Source: Vitellaria paradoxa (taxonomy: Eukaryota > Streptophyta > Magnoliopsida > Ericales > Sapotaceae). Taken from it: a DNA stretch of 64,000 bases. This document shows, one piece after another, positions 50,201 to 61,623 of this stretch. Both the position numbers and the translations under genes were made by a program. The first letter of the stretch is position 1, and each line of letters begins with the position of its first letter. Below the pieces are notes generated by a model. The model did not search any database, was not told the origin of the DNA, and was given only the letters and a program-made list of their open reading frames with translations. The stretch covers positions 3,727,062 through 3,791,061 of the forward strand of contig CM034241.1 in the NCBI GenBank assembly GCA_019916065.1, given 5' to 3'.

Positions 50201-53200
50201 TTACCAAAAAAAAAAAAACAAATGCTGACTCATAATCAAATCACAGCCAAACAGTGAAGAAGAGAAGCTTCACATTACTGAAATGATTTTTGTCTTTTGA
50301 ATAAGTTTCGGAAGCTCTAAATGTTGTCCTTTTTTTTTTGTTCTATATTCAGTTCCCCTTCAAATTGCTTCTTCATCTTCTCCTCCTCTGCAAATAGCAA
50401 CAGTGATCTTTACATAATTTTATCCTTCTGATCATTTTCTTTTCTTTTTTAGCCTTCACCTGTGGGGTACTTTATGTAACTTTTTTGGTTTGCTAGTCCA
50501 TCTGAATTTGGATTTGGTTATAGATCTCCAATAATGGTGCAAATTTGTTTGTCAATAATACGACACAGACAGAAGAAACTGAACAGTTCTATTTGTGTGC
50601 ATAGAGGTCATTTATTTTTCCTGCTGAATCTAAATTAGAGGTACAGGTCACGGTAGCTGGTGCAGGCAGTGAAGCTGAAGCGGCAAAGATTGCACGTTCA
50701 GTGGCATCTTCTTCACTTACCAAGGCATTGTATTTATACTCAAACATCTGTTGTTCTTAAACTTATTTTTTGCTTCAGTATAGCTAATGCTGTGATGTTA
50801 TTAGGCTGCGGTATATGGCAGGGATCCAAATTGGGGACGCATTGCTTGTGCAGCTGGCTATGCAGGGATTCCTTTTGATGCGAGGAAGCTTCGTATATCC
50901 CTAGGAGATATTCTTCTTATGGATGGTGGACAACCACTTCCATTTGACAGGTAATTAGCGACCTCCTTTTTCTTTCCTTTTTATTCATTTTATTTATTTA
51001 TTATTATTATTATTATTTATTTTTTTGGGGGGGGGGTTGATGAGGTGTTAGCAATAGATTACTGGTATGGTACTGTTTTTAATCCCTGTTGCTTTCAGGC
51101 ACCAAACTCAAAGCCCCTGTATCTCCCTCTTGGTTCGTACAGCCTGCTTGTTGTGGCAGGTTTGTGCCTTCATCAGGAACAGAGCCAAGAATCTCAAATG
51201 AAGGGGCCAAACCTTTGGGGGAGAGGGGGAACAACCTCTTATATGTAAATTTTTTTAACTAAAAATATAAGACATCTAACGAGATTTTTAAGATCAGGAA
51301 GGAGGAGGGATATGCCCCCTATAGTGCACATATAGCTCAATCCCTGGCCTCAGTTTCATTAATATCGCACTACTAGATAGCCAATCTTGCCAAACTTGTG
51401 CAATTCTTCCCCCCTCCCCCCCCCCCCCCCAAAAAAAAAATTCATACATTAACGTATGTACGTATGACTAGCTGTAGACCTAGAAGTTTGATTGAGAGGG
51501 GGTCAACGTATTTTTTTTTTTTTTGCCGGGGGGGGGGGATTGAGTATCGAGGAATCAAGGAATTTAGGCCAAAATACCAAATGAAAAATAGATTGATTTT
51601 TTTCATTCCCGAGGAATTAAAGTTCCAATCAGTTCCTACCAAAGTTCACAATTGGGCAACTTTTAATTTATTATGAGTCCAAAGGATGGATTCAATAAGT
51701 TCTTGCCAATAGCCACGGTCATTGAATAGAAACAGTAAAACACCAAGATGGCCTTTTCTTTTGATCCAGTTATTTTATTTTATTTTATTTTTTTAATTTT
51801 TTTTTTGTCCCAATTCAGTAACAAACAAGTTTGGGGACGTGGCAATACACTATGTATTAATATAAATACTCAAGAATTCAAGGGTGCGTGAAGGAATTTT
51901 AAGGACTTTTTTTTGGGGGGGGGGTTGGGATGGCTCCCGCAGTCCATGATGTGCTCGACACATATATAATAGAGAGAGAAGAGAGTGTCAAGTCATTTCA
52001 TTTCTTTCTTTCACTTATTCATCTTTATATGGGACATAAATTGGCATAAGTTCATTGATTTGTTCTTCTTGTGCTCCTTTCTTTTTTTTTTTTTTCCCGC
52101 TGTATTATCTTCTGTTGGGGATAAGTAATGAGAACTATTTCTTTTTCTTTTTCTTTTCGAGGTTACATCTTCTCTTGGATATTCTTTTTTCCTCCCTCTT
52201 TCTGAGCCAATCACCTTCCACCTGCCCTTTTCCCCCTACTTTCAGGCAAGGGTTTCCTCTTACACTGATTTGAGAATGTCAAATTTTACAGGGCAACAGC
52301 AAGTAAATATCTCCAAAAGGCTGGCGAGACTCATGGTACAGTTGAAATTCAAATATCTATTGGTAAGCTTTACAAAAACATGCAGGCGTGCGGCATATGC
52401 TTATGTACAAGTTGCACTTTTATTTTACAAACTGCATTGCATCTTTCATTGAAAAAATATAGGCGAATTAAGATGCCACACTAAATAAAAGCTTTCCTCC
52501 TATCCACTTGTCCCTCCAGTTTAGAATAATGGGATGCTTAGCATTAATTGATATCATTCTGAATCTTTCATGTATGTTAACACGTGCATACTCGAGGTGA
52601 AACAAATCAAGTATGTATTTTTGCTTAAAGTAGTGCCACACTGCCAGAATAAGTTATCAGAATAATGTGACAACTTTGAAGACTTGTTTACTTTAGGAAC
52701 AATAAGTTGCCATTTGGTTTGTGTTTGTGTTTTTTATTTTCTATTTTCTGTTTTATATGTTTTATGTTTTGAAAATCCCAAAACAAAAAGTACAAAAAAT
52801 ACATTTGGTTTGACATTTTTTATTTTTCGTATTTTGAAATTTTCCTTGTTTGGGATTAAAAACGCTCAAAACGACTTTTTGCCATTTTGCATTTATGTAT
52901 AAATTCATTTTCTGTTTTTTAAAATAGATTTTGAAAATACAAGTGACCAAATATATTTTGAGCTGTTTTCCTTGTTTTCAAAATTACAAAATGAAAAATG
53001 GACTGAAAATAGGTATACCAAATGGCACTTAACTTATTAAAAAAACCTTTAATTACATAAGTGTCATAGTCATACTATTCTGATTGCACATTTGATAAAA
53101 AAAAAAAAAAAATTCTCTAATTAAGTAGCATTTTCCTTTTGCTGTGGTAATTGCTGTCTAGCAAGGAATGCCATCCAGTGTCTGGGGAAGTCAAGAGTAT

Positions 53201-53313
53201 TAATTTGAATTGCTGGCTGCTTTTCAACAGGTGATGGGCCAGGAAGTGGGTTGGCATGGGGCTGTGATTTAAGTTATGACTACGTCAAAATAAATGCTGA
53301 ATACACAACATAA
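44286..53313 (+). CDS. ARGJ: Arginine biosynthesis bifunctional protein ArgJ, chloroplastic (17 exons, 468 aa)
   Basis: Exons: 44286-44342, 44668-44793, 45380-45503, 45691-45764, 46570-46614, 46699-46749, 46851-46919, 47067-47125, 47359-47428, 47922-48002, 48116-48202, 48921-49043, 49762-49824, 50647-50724, 50805-50950, 52292-52362, 53231-53313; 1407 nt, all in phase. The enzyme moves an acetyl group from N-acetylornithine to glutamate and can also use acetyl-CoA, in the plastid arginine pathway. Residues 1 to ~35 are Ser/Arg-rich, as in a transit peptide. [20 protein letters not shown] and [13 protein letters not shown] are N-terminal family motifs. [14 protein letters not shown] contains the Ala248-Thr249 self-cleavage site, with Thr249 the expected nucleophile of the beta chain. 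[17 protein letters not shown] and the C-terminal AEYTT are typical. The length equals the plant enzyme. Intron 14 is GC-AG. Intron 13 carries a LINE 3' end, and introns 2 and 16 carry MITEs. Confidence 0.97.
44907..45049. mobile_element. Short Tourist-like MITE in ArgJ intron 2
   Basis: GGTGCATTTGGAGAG follows TAA (44904-44906), and TTCTAAATGCCCAC precedes TAA (45050-45052). The element is 143 bp and AT-rich, with short inverted ends and a TAA target duplication. Confidence 0.6.
49930..50217 (+). mobile_element. 5'-truncated LINE 3' end with target duplication
   Basis: It encodes a short remnant ([19 protein letters not shown]) and then the same 3' UTR as the LINE at 12912: TTTTGTACATCGAGGGTATG, CTTGTAAATTT and ATCCAAAT. 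It ends in an A13 tail near 50205-50217. The flanks repeat imperfectly: CAAATGCAAAGCTGAGTCATA before the insert and CAAATGCTGACTCATA after the tail. This fits a LINE target-site duplication. It is sense-oriented in ArgJ intron 13. Confidence 0.8.
50725..50804 (+). other. GC-AG intron 14 of ArgJ
   Basis: The conserved peptide [16 protein letters not shown] requires joining 50724 to 50805. The intron then begins GCATTG and ends TTATTAG. The nearest GT donor (TTGTATTT, 50731) would add bases and break the frame. The intron is 80 nt. Confidence 0.85.
52706..53029. mobile_element. MITE, family M1 copy 4, in ArgJ intron 16
   Basis: GTTGCCATTTGGTTTG follows TAA (52703-52705). GTATACCAAATGGCACT precedes TAA (53030-53032). 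The TIR core GCCATTTGGT is perfect. The element is 324 bp and the best preserved of the four family copies in the window. The core reads AAACGACTTTTTGCCATTTT and AAGTGACCAAATATATTTTG. Confidence 0.75.
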
Positions 53314-53961
53314 AGGTTGTCGTGGGTTTAAGTTATTGAGCACATCCAAGTTAACTGCCCATCTTGGTTTAGTAATTTCTCAGACTCCTTTTTATGATGC
53401 TTTTTTGTTATTTAGAACTCCAATCATGTATAATGGTAAGGTTGTCAACAATTTTGAAGTTAACCAGTCTCACTAGTTGTAGCCCTATTAGACTCAGAAT
53501 TGGTCATTATTGTTGGTTTCTTCAGTTCTCAGAGGTTTTATGTTTGATAGGGGCACCGAGAAATAAAAATGGGGAAATGGTATGTAGCAAGAAGAAACCA
53601 GCTTTTACTGAATTCTGAAGCCAGATATAAACAAAGGCTTCCAAAAACTATTCTATAGGTGAAAGTTGAAACCTTCCGTGATGCAGTGTGTATAGTTTTA
53701 TTATAGCACTCTTCTGAGTCTTTGAATTAAATGCTTTCGAACCGTTGACAATCTGGTGCCATGGAGCTGAGGGCACCTTGTCAGTCTCCCCCTTTTCGTG
53801 TATAGAAAACCCTTGCACAGGTAAAATTTTTCATAAACGTGTCATTGCAGATTGCCAGTTTTCAAAATACCATCAATACCCCTTATCAACAAGGCACCTA
53901 TGCTTATTTATCGACACTGCCAATGATAAAAGGATGATTAGCAGTGAATGAAAATAGTTGC

Positions 53962-56688
53962 TTAGGTGGCCTCTGCAATCGAGAGATGCAACCTTGTGGA
54001 AGAGTTGTGGAGTAATCTACTCCCGCAAAACGAATCCGGGCTGCCAACACCAAATTCCCCGAGGGCTGCAGAAGGCTCATCATTGTCGTCGTCATCATTG
54101 TATTGATAACAAACCTTGTTAGAACTTCCTCCATGTCTCCGAGCCTGCTTTTTGTCCTTGCCGCTGCCTTTACAAGGACCCTTCAGCTTCTTCTTTCCAT
54201 TCTTGAAATCATATTTCTTCTTACTTCCGCTCCTGGGCCTTGGTTTCTTGATTCTCACAAATGTGGATGCTGATGGAGGAGGATCATACACGTCAGGAGC
54301 CCATGTCACAGTCAGCTTCTTTGGTGGCATTCCCTGTTTCTCACGGCTGCCTTTCATGGCAGATACAAGATTCAATGGACTCTGGAAGAGAGAATTAAAA
54401 ATATATATATATATGAATAAGAAAGAACAAATAGAACTGTCAAAAGAAGAAAAAAAGAGAGGGAAAAAAATGCATCAGGGAATGGTGTAGCACTCATCAC
54501 TGTTCATCTAACTAGCTTTTGATCAATAATTGATAGCTATTTTCTATGAAGCATACTCTTTGCCACAGCTAGTACGGTACTGCTCACTACCTCCCAAGCA
54601 ACAATCCCAAATGACATGGAAGCCGAGGGTAAATATTTGTAAGAGCAATTTCATAAAAAATAAATTCAGGCAAGTATAAACAACATTCATTTAGCCTAAC
54701 GGTCCAGTTTTACAAGTCGGGTAACCCCTCCCCCCTAGGTTTAGAGATGTTGGTGTATTCAATATTCTTAAAAAAAAAAAAAAGGAACAAATATTTCTGG
54801 CAAGTTAAATCATATACTTATCAAATTTACAAGTGGCCTAAACATCAACAGTATTCCAGTTTTACCCGGAATGTGGCTTTCATAGTGAAGAATGAAGTTG
54901 GGCTTAAAAACACTTGAAATCTCCTAATAGATTCATAAAACACCCCCAAAGAGGACCAGTACCTCCCAAATGCGTACCCCAGCCCTCTAAGCAACCGACA
55001 CCAAGGAACAAAGCCAAGTAACCATTTGCCAGTGACACCTCTTATGACATCCAGGTTGCGTCAAATGCCTAGGTAAGCACTGCCTAAATACCTCAAATTG
55101 GAGCGACATAGGCATCGTATAATATCACAAATTTGAAGCTACGCTTAATTGTCTTGGATTGAACCATCACACGATGGGAATCCAAGAATCATAATATGAC
55201 TCACGGAAACAAGTAAATTAAAGAGAATGACTGACATCTACCTATTTTATGATAAAAGTAGTTCAAACATACAGGCAATAATGCACGTTGAGGGGGAGAT
55301 TGCTTAACAGACTCGTAGCCATTTTGAATCACTGCAGCATTCAAGTCATCTTCTTCCTTTTCATCTTCCCGTTCCTTGTCTTCCCCATCAATAGATGCAG
55401 CAAAGGGTTCTTTCTGACTGGAGCATCGGAATTTTGCGCACTTGGAGGAGCAGTTCTCAAAAGTTTCAATTTTTGATCGAGTCAGACAAGGCTCTTCACA
55501 TTCATCTTCCTTCTCCATATTGTTGGAATATCGAGGTAAAATTGAGTTTGATGCTAATTCATGGCCATCCTCAATATGTAGGAAGTCAGTCAGATCATTC
55601 CCAATGTCATTTGTAGACAAACTTTCCACAACACAACCGTTATTCGAGTCACGAGAACTGTTCCCTTCTTCTAAAACTGACAAGCCCACGTGAGAACCGA
55701 TGTCCATAAAAGAATTTCCAAGCTGCTACAAAAAATTTTGCCAAGTCAGATTTCTTCACAGGACTAATTAAGTACACATGTAAAGGACGTCAAATAAACA
55801 AAATATTTAGATTGTGGATTTATAGATGGTAAGTGTTCCTGGGAATTGAAGAAGATTGGTTTGGGGAGAAGAGAAGTGGAAAAGAAGAGGGATAAAAAAA
55901 AAAAAAGATTTTTCCCTTTTTGTTTGGTTGTTGGGTTTGAAGAGAAAATCATAGAAGAAATTCATAGCATTCTCTCTCCGCTTTTTCTCTCTCTCTTTTC
56001 CCTTTCCCTTCTTTTCCATTTATACGTTCTCTTAACTTCTGAGTATAGCCCAAGCTATAGAACTCTCAGGGTCACCTTTATAATCAATGAATAACAAAAA
56101 CCATAATAGGAAAACAACATAAAAGCAATTAATGCAAGTCCATGGTGCAGATTGATTACTATTAATATAAAACTCTAATATATATATATATATATTGATT
56201 ACAAGATTAAAACTAATTTCAAGAACAAGCCGCAAATGTGTACAATAAAGATTCTAAAATACACAAAACAGGACAATAACAGTAGTCAAACAGGCAAAAC
56301 ATTGCTACATTGTTAATCGTAGACGCCAATAGGCACACACACAAACACATATATGAACCCCCAAAAAAAACCAAAAAAAAAAAAAAAAAAAACACTAGTT
56401 TTAGGAATAACCTGTCAAAAGGAAGAAGCGATTCTGAGGTTTTCAGAAGTAATTCAGGCTTTGTAATGGCTCGATCACCGCTTAGTTAACTACTAGTTGG
56501 GTTACTTAACCTGATAAGGTTGACCAAAAAAAAAAAAAAAAAACCCAACCAAGGGGAAGAAGAGAGCGTGTTAACAAAGATTACCACGCCGATCACCCTT
56601 CTCAAGACGTTTAAGACGGTGAGAGCTCGACCTGCCGGCGGTCGGAAATGCTAACAGTAGAACGGGTAAGCACCGGCACCGAAGGCAT
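53962..56688 (-). CDS. Plant protein of unknown function, basic C-terminal half (3 exons, ~309 aa)
   Basis: Exons in transcript order: 56688-56632, 55725-55273, 54381-53962 (930 nt, all phase 0). Exon 1 reads [19 protein letters not shown]. It is the least certain exon: its donor is CAG|GTCGAG. Exon 2 is acidic and Ser-rich, with a Cys cluster ([10 protein letters not shown]) and an [13 protein letters not shown] run. Exon 3 starts [20 protein letters not shown], continues [16 protein letters not shown] and then a Lys/Arg-rich stretch ([20 protein letters not shown]), which would act as a nuclear signal. It ends [12 protein letters not shown]...LSIAEAT. I recognise the [11 protein letters not shown] / [13 protein letters not shown] pattern from uncharacterised plant proteins but know no function. 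A nuclear location is inferred. The exon 2 acceptor is a TAGCAG tandem site, so one Gln may be optional. The gene is convergent with ArgJ, ~650 bases away. Confidence 0.8.
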
Positions 56689-58722
56689 TTTCGGATTCTT
56701 TCCAAAATCCTTAAACTCCAATCCAACAAACACCCAGAGACACGCACCAATCCCTAGTTCCTACGAAGTTAGGATCGATGAAAAGAGTACGAAAGAAAAT
56801 ATAATTGATCGCTTGATCCGATTTTAATTACATTAGTCTATCGGATTACCGAAACGCGGTGATCGGCACTGACTGCCCTTGAACCGTAAGAAAGACCGAG
56901 ACGAGGATTATTGATCTCGCGTTGAATCAATGCAATGGAATTGACGCACCGATCACAGATGAACAGAGTCGTGAATACTATATATGTACACACACGTAAG
57001 AGAGACTTAACACGTAAAAGATTCAACAAGGTTGTTGGGGGGGGGGGGTTATTGCACTTTTTATATGCCCGCTAACATCGCGTCCTAGCCAATCTTAGCC
57101 GCACATCCAGGATCGAATCCAACGGTATAATTTATCAGTATAATTTAATTTTTTATAATAGAAAATAACTATATTAAATATTAAAATATTTAAAAATAAA
57201 ATTTATCAATATAATTTAAAATATTATAATAAAAACTCAACTATTGTAAAAATTAAAGTAACTACGTATGTTCCATTGAATCCATAAAAAATAAAATATT
57301 TTCTATTACAAAAAATAAATTATGTTAATAAATTACTTTTTTTTTTATTTTTTAACAATCAGACGAACAATTATTACTTAAATTAGTATACAAAATTTAG
57401 CTAATTACTTTAAAAATTATTATTATAAAAAATAATCATTATCTTGCATGAATATTTAAATTAAAAAAATAATTACGTAAACTACTTTCTTATAGTAAAA
57501 ATAAAAATAGTTTAATAAGTTGATCGAACTAAATTTTCATTTAAAAGATAAACAAATAAATGTGTATGATAGACTTGTATCTTATTTATAATAACTAACT
57601 TTATCTAAATAAAATATATTTAATTTAATTTTATAAATATTTATTTTAATTATTAATTTTATAAAGTATTTTAATAAAGAATAATAAACTATAATTTTTA
57701 AAAATATAAATTTAATTAGTTTAAAAAATGATTTTAATAATAAATTATTATTTTAATAGTAATTAATTTTTTAATAAGATAGATAATTTTAAAATTTAAT
57801 TGTTATTTATTAAAATATAATTTTAATCTAATATATTTTAATACTAGTGGATTTTAATTTGAAATAAATTTAAAAAATGTAATAATAAATTATTTATTAA
57901 AAATAATTTTAATTTAGCAAAATATTTAAATAAAATAAATAATTTTAATAAGATGTAACAAAAATTGACAAAGTGCTTACGAAAGCAACCATTATAAAAA
58001 TATGATTTTTTTGTTATATTTTTGGGTCTAAATTTTTAAACAAAATTTTATTTTTGAACAAAAAAATACAAGTGTACCATACATATTTTACCTAATTCAA
58101 TTGGCGAGTATTTTAACTGGTTTAATTCATTAAATAGAGGAACGATGGCATTAAATTTGATATAAATTTAGTAATAATTTTAATTTGAGTCGATTAAAAT
58201 TAAATGTCTTAAATATATTTGTAAATTTTTCATTTAAAAATACGTAAATAAATTTCAATCGTCAAATTTTGATTCAACTATATTGATTTGACTGTTATAT
58301 GTGCGTTTAGTTTACTAAAAATCATTGAAAATTCTAAAAATTTATAAAAATTTTTAAAATTTATTCACTTTTTATTTCACGAACTCATAAATTATCTTAC
58401 TTTTTTTGTTATCTCATATTTATTTATGATGTAGTACGTTTATTTTAATTAATTACTGGATTTAATTTTCCAAGCCTTTTCAATATATTGTGTGTCATTC
58501 TCTCATTGGTTAGTCTCAGAGCACATGGATTGACAGTGGTTAATCCAGAACCGTCGATGAAATTCTAATCGAACGATTCTAAATACACAGCCCGTTGTGC
58601 CATCAACACCACCTACAAAGGCCGTAGCTGATCTGCGCTTGACTCATCAGACAAGCCTCGCCGATCTCTGTTTTCGGCTGTTTGTTTCTCGTGAATATCG
58701 TTTTCTGACTGAACTTGTGAAA
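56689..58722. other. Intergenic between unknown gene and H2A.W
   Basis: The promoter of the minus-strand unknown gene extends to about 57110 and holds a G10 run near 57038. From 57130 to 58480 the DNA is extremely A/T-rich with TTTAATAA-like words and no frames. The last ~230 bases, with GC-richer content, are the H2A.W promoter and leader. No gene is visible. Confidence 0.5.
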
Positions 58723-59728
58723 ATGGACGCCGGTGGAAAGGTGAAGAAAGGTGCCGCGGGAAGAAAGGGTGGAGGTCCGAAGAAGAAACCTGTTTCCCGG
58801 TCCGTCAAAGCCGGCCTACAGTTTCCCGTCGGGAGGATCGGCCGGTACTTGAAGAAGGGCCGCTACTCTCAGCGCGTCGGTACCGGTGCTCCGGTTTACC
58901 TCGCTGCCGTGCTCGAGTACCTCGCTGCTGAGGTACTCTCTCTCTCTCTCTCTCTCTCCAAATTTGCATTATTATGTTACCAAGCTTGTTATGCTGAACT
59001 TCTAGGGTTTCTGTGTAAAATATTGTTTCTCTTTGTCCACACTTGTTTTATGTGCCAATCTTGAGGTATATTTGAGCTAATTTGTTAAATTTCTCCAGTT
59101 TTTGTGTTCGATTTTGTTTTTGCCTGTTAATCTACTTCGAGTATGATGCTTTATTTTCTGGCTTTATCTTATTTATGCATTTGTTATAGCTGTATTGGTT
59201 TCTAGATTGGATCTGGCATTGCTGTTCTTGTCAAAGTGCTAAAGGCCCTACTGGCCTGTTTGGGTCCTGAGAAAATGAAGGGAACACTTTCCACAATTTT
59301 CTGTTCATTGTCATGTTTTCTGGTTTGATACTTTGTTAAACTGCATAGGATTTAGATAGATCTGCATCAGCTCAAAATGCTTTTCGATTGCTTAAATCTT
59401 TTTAGGGGGCTCAACTTGGCCTACTAGTGAATTTAGTAGATCTGATGATGGGTATATATATGGTGGGTGTTGGAAATTGTATTAGGTTTTGGAATTGGCT
59501 GGGAATGCTGCAAGAGATAACAAGAAGAACAGGATAATACCAAGGCATGTCCTTCTGGCTGTGAGGAATGATGAGGAACTTGGTAAGCTCCTTGCTGGGG
59601 TCACAATTGCTCATGGAGGGGTTCTCCCTAACATCAATCCTGTTCTTCTCCCAAAGAAGTCGGCGGCGGCGACAGCTACTAAGGAGCCCAAGTCTCCTTC
59701 TAAGGCCACCAAGTCACCTAGGAAATAA
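58723..59728 (+). CDS. Histone H2A, H2A.W class (2 exons, 150 aa)
   Basis: Exons 58723-58932 and 59486-59728, GT-AG, in phase. The protein is [20 protein letters not shown]..., with a canonical H2A fold: [20 protein letters not shown] at 30-49 and [20 protein letters not shown] at 61-80. The acidic-patch residues are ELAG and NDEEL. The C-terminal tail is long and basic and carries two minor-groove-binding SPKK-type motifs, KSPSK (139-143) and KSPRK (146-150). Those motifs define plant H2A.W, which marks and compacts heterochromatin. H2A.X would end in SQEF and H2A.Z has a different core, so neither fits. An upstream in-frame ATG at 58597 exists, but the conserved N-terminus starts at 58723. 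A (CT)n run follows the exon 1 donor. Confidence 0.96.
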
Positions 59729-61466
59729 GTGAAGAGTGTGTCAATGACTGGCTTATATGCATTTAGGTCTCTCTCTCTATGTAATTTCATTTTCTTATTG
59801 TGGTGTGTAGGAAATGTTAATGTTGTTGGGAAATATTGTACTTTTTGTTGAAATATCCTTGTTAGGACATCCTTGAATGAAATCAGAGAAATGAAATTGT
59901 TAGTTTTAAGTCTCAGTTATCGATTTGATGGGTTGTTGTTTATATTTGTTGTCAATCGCTTTGGATGAAAAAAAAAAAAAAAAAAATCCCCTGGTAATTA
60001 CATTGTTTAATAAATTATGGTGCTTGGATGGCAAAAAAAAAGCAATAAAAGTACAAAGATTTAATGTAAAATTGATATGTGATAAAATTTGATTAGAAGA
60101 AATTACAAAAAGTTAATAAAATTTGGTTGGCTTTTTGAATGGTTTTGGTAAACTAAACTAGATTTTTGCTGTTTAGTATGCATATTTGATTTTAGGGCAT
60201 GTATTCATTGTGATTGATTTACTCAAGACCAAGCCAGTGGCTGAAACTAGTCTTGCTTACATATTTCATTTGAGGGCTTGTATTCATTATGCATGATCTG
60301 ATGTTTATTCACAAATGAGTTATTGAGAATTGAAGCAGGGGAAGTATTGCTGGTACATGTGAGTTATTAGTTTCCTTTGTAGTTGTGAATTAATGGAGTT
60401 GTCTGATGGAATTAGTGGTTTGACAAAACTGCCATTTTTCATTTTGTGTTCCGTTTTCAGTTCTGTTCAATTTTTGACTTTTAGTTTTTTGGTGCGTTTG
60501 AAGCCTTGAAAAAAAAAACAAAAAATGTAATTTGGGTAGTTTGAAGCGTTGAAAAAAAAAAACAAAAAATGTAATTTGCGTAATTTTTGTATGTTTGGTG
60601 TGTAATTATTAAATTATGTTTTTCAAAGATGAATAGTATAATTTTGATTTTTGCGTTAGAATGTTTGAGAGAGAAATTGTTTGGACGATTTTTTGGGTTT
60701 GTTTAGATGGATTTTTGTCAGAACCTTTTTTTTCTAAATGGTTAAATTTTTTGACTTTTGTGTCAGAATGTAAGAGAGAGAAACTGTTTCGACGGGTTTT
60801 TAGGTTTGTTTAGATGGATTTTAGTCAGATTTTTTGAAAGTTATTAGTCAGATTTTTTTAAAATTGTTGAAAAGTTTTTGGCATTTGTAGAAAAGTTATT
60901 GAAATTTGTGAAATTGTTATTAGATTTTGTAAAAAATTTATTAGGGTTTATAAAATTTGTTAGGATATGTAAATATGTATAAATTTATAGAAATTTTAAG
61001 AAATATGAGGAGTACAAAATGTGTTAAAAAATTTTAGAGGCTTTCACTTTTTTTTACTGTGCCAAATGCTCCTTTCATTTTCATAGGAGAAAAAAAAAAT
61101 AAAAAAAATTCAAAAACGTGTTCGATAATAATAGTTGTCGATCGATAGTTATAATGTTGGATTGGGGGGTGACTAATGGCAATGGTGTTGTTGGATGTGG
61201 GTAGCAAGAGCAGAAGGTGATAGTCGTAGTAGTGAGTGACGATTGGCGATGGTGTCGTCAGAGGTGGTTGGCGGCTAACGTTGGTGGTGGTTAGTGAATA
61301 GTGGTAAGTGATGGTTATGATTAATGGTGGTGGTAGAATTAAAAATTTGAGAAAATATATTTTTTATATTTTTATAATTTTAAAAATTTTGGTAATAGTT
61401 TTAATTTTTTTTTGTTTTGTAAAATTGAAAACTAAAAATAAATTTACCAAACGAGTTATATGTTTA

Positions 61467-61623
61467 GGCTGTGTTTGGTTTGTCAAAATATTCTGGAAAT
61501 TTTTAAAAACTTCTAAAAATTTTTAAAAATTATTTACTTTTTATCTCATACTTGAATTACGAATTCATAACTTATTTTAATTTATTTTATTTTATTTTAT
61601 TTTTTATCATTCTAAACACATCC
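61467..61623. mobile_element. 157-bp Tourist-like MITE
   Basis: GGCTGTGTTTGG follows TTA (61464-61466). TCTAAACACATCC precedes TTA (61624-61626). The short inverted ends and TTA duplication fit PIF/Harbinger-type MITEs. Confidence 0.6.

Noticed and set aside
54116..54490. 124-codon plus-strand frame
   Set aside because: It is antisense to exon 3 of the unknown gene.
56632..56688. Alternative that exon 1 of the unknown gene continues past 56632
   Set aside because: A TAA follows shortly after in frame, so splicing at CAG|GTCGAG is needed for a coding model.
58597..58722. Upstream in-frame start for H2A.W ([10 protein letters not shown]...)
   Set aside because: The added 42 residues do not resemble any H2A; the conserved N-terminus starts at 58723.
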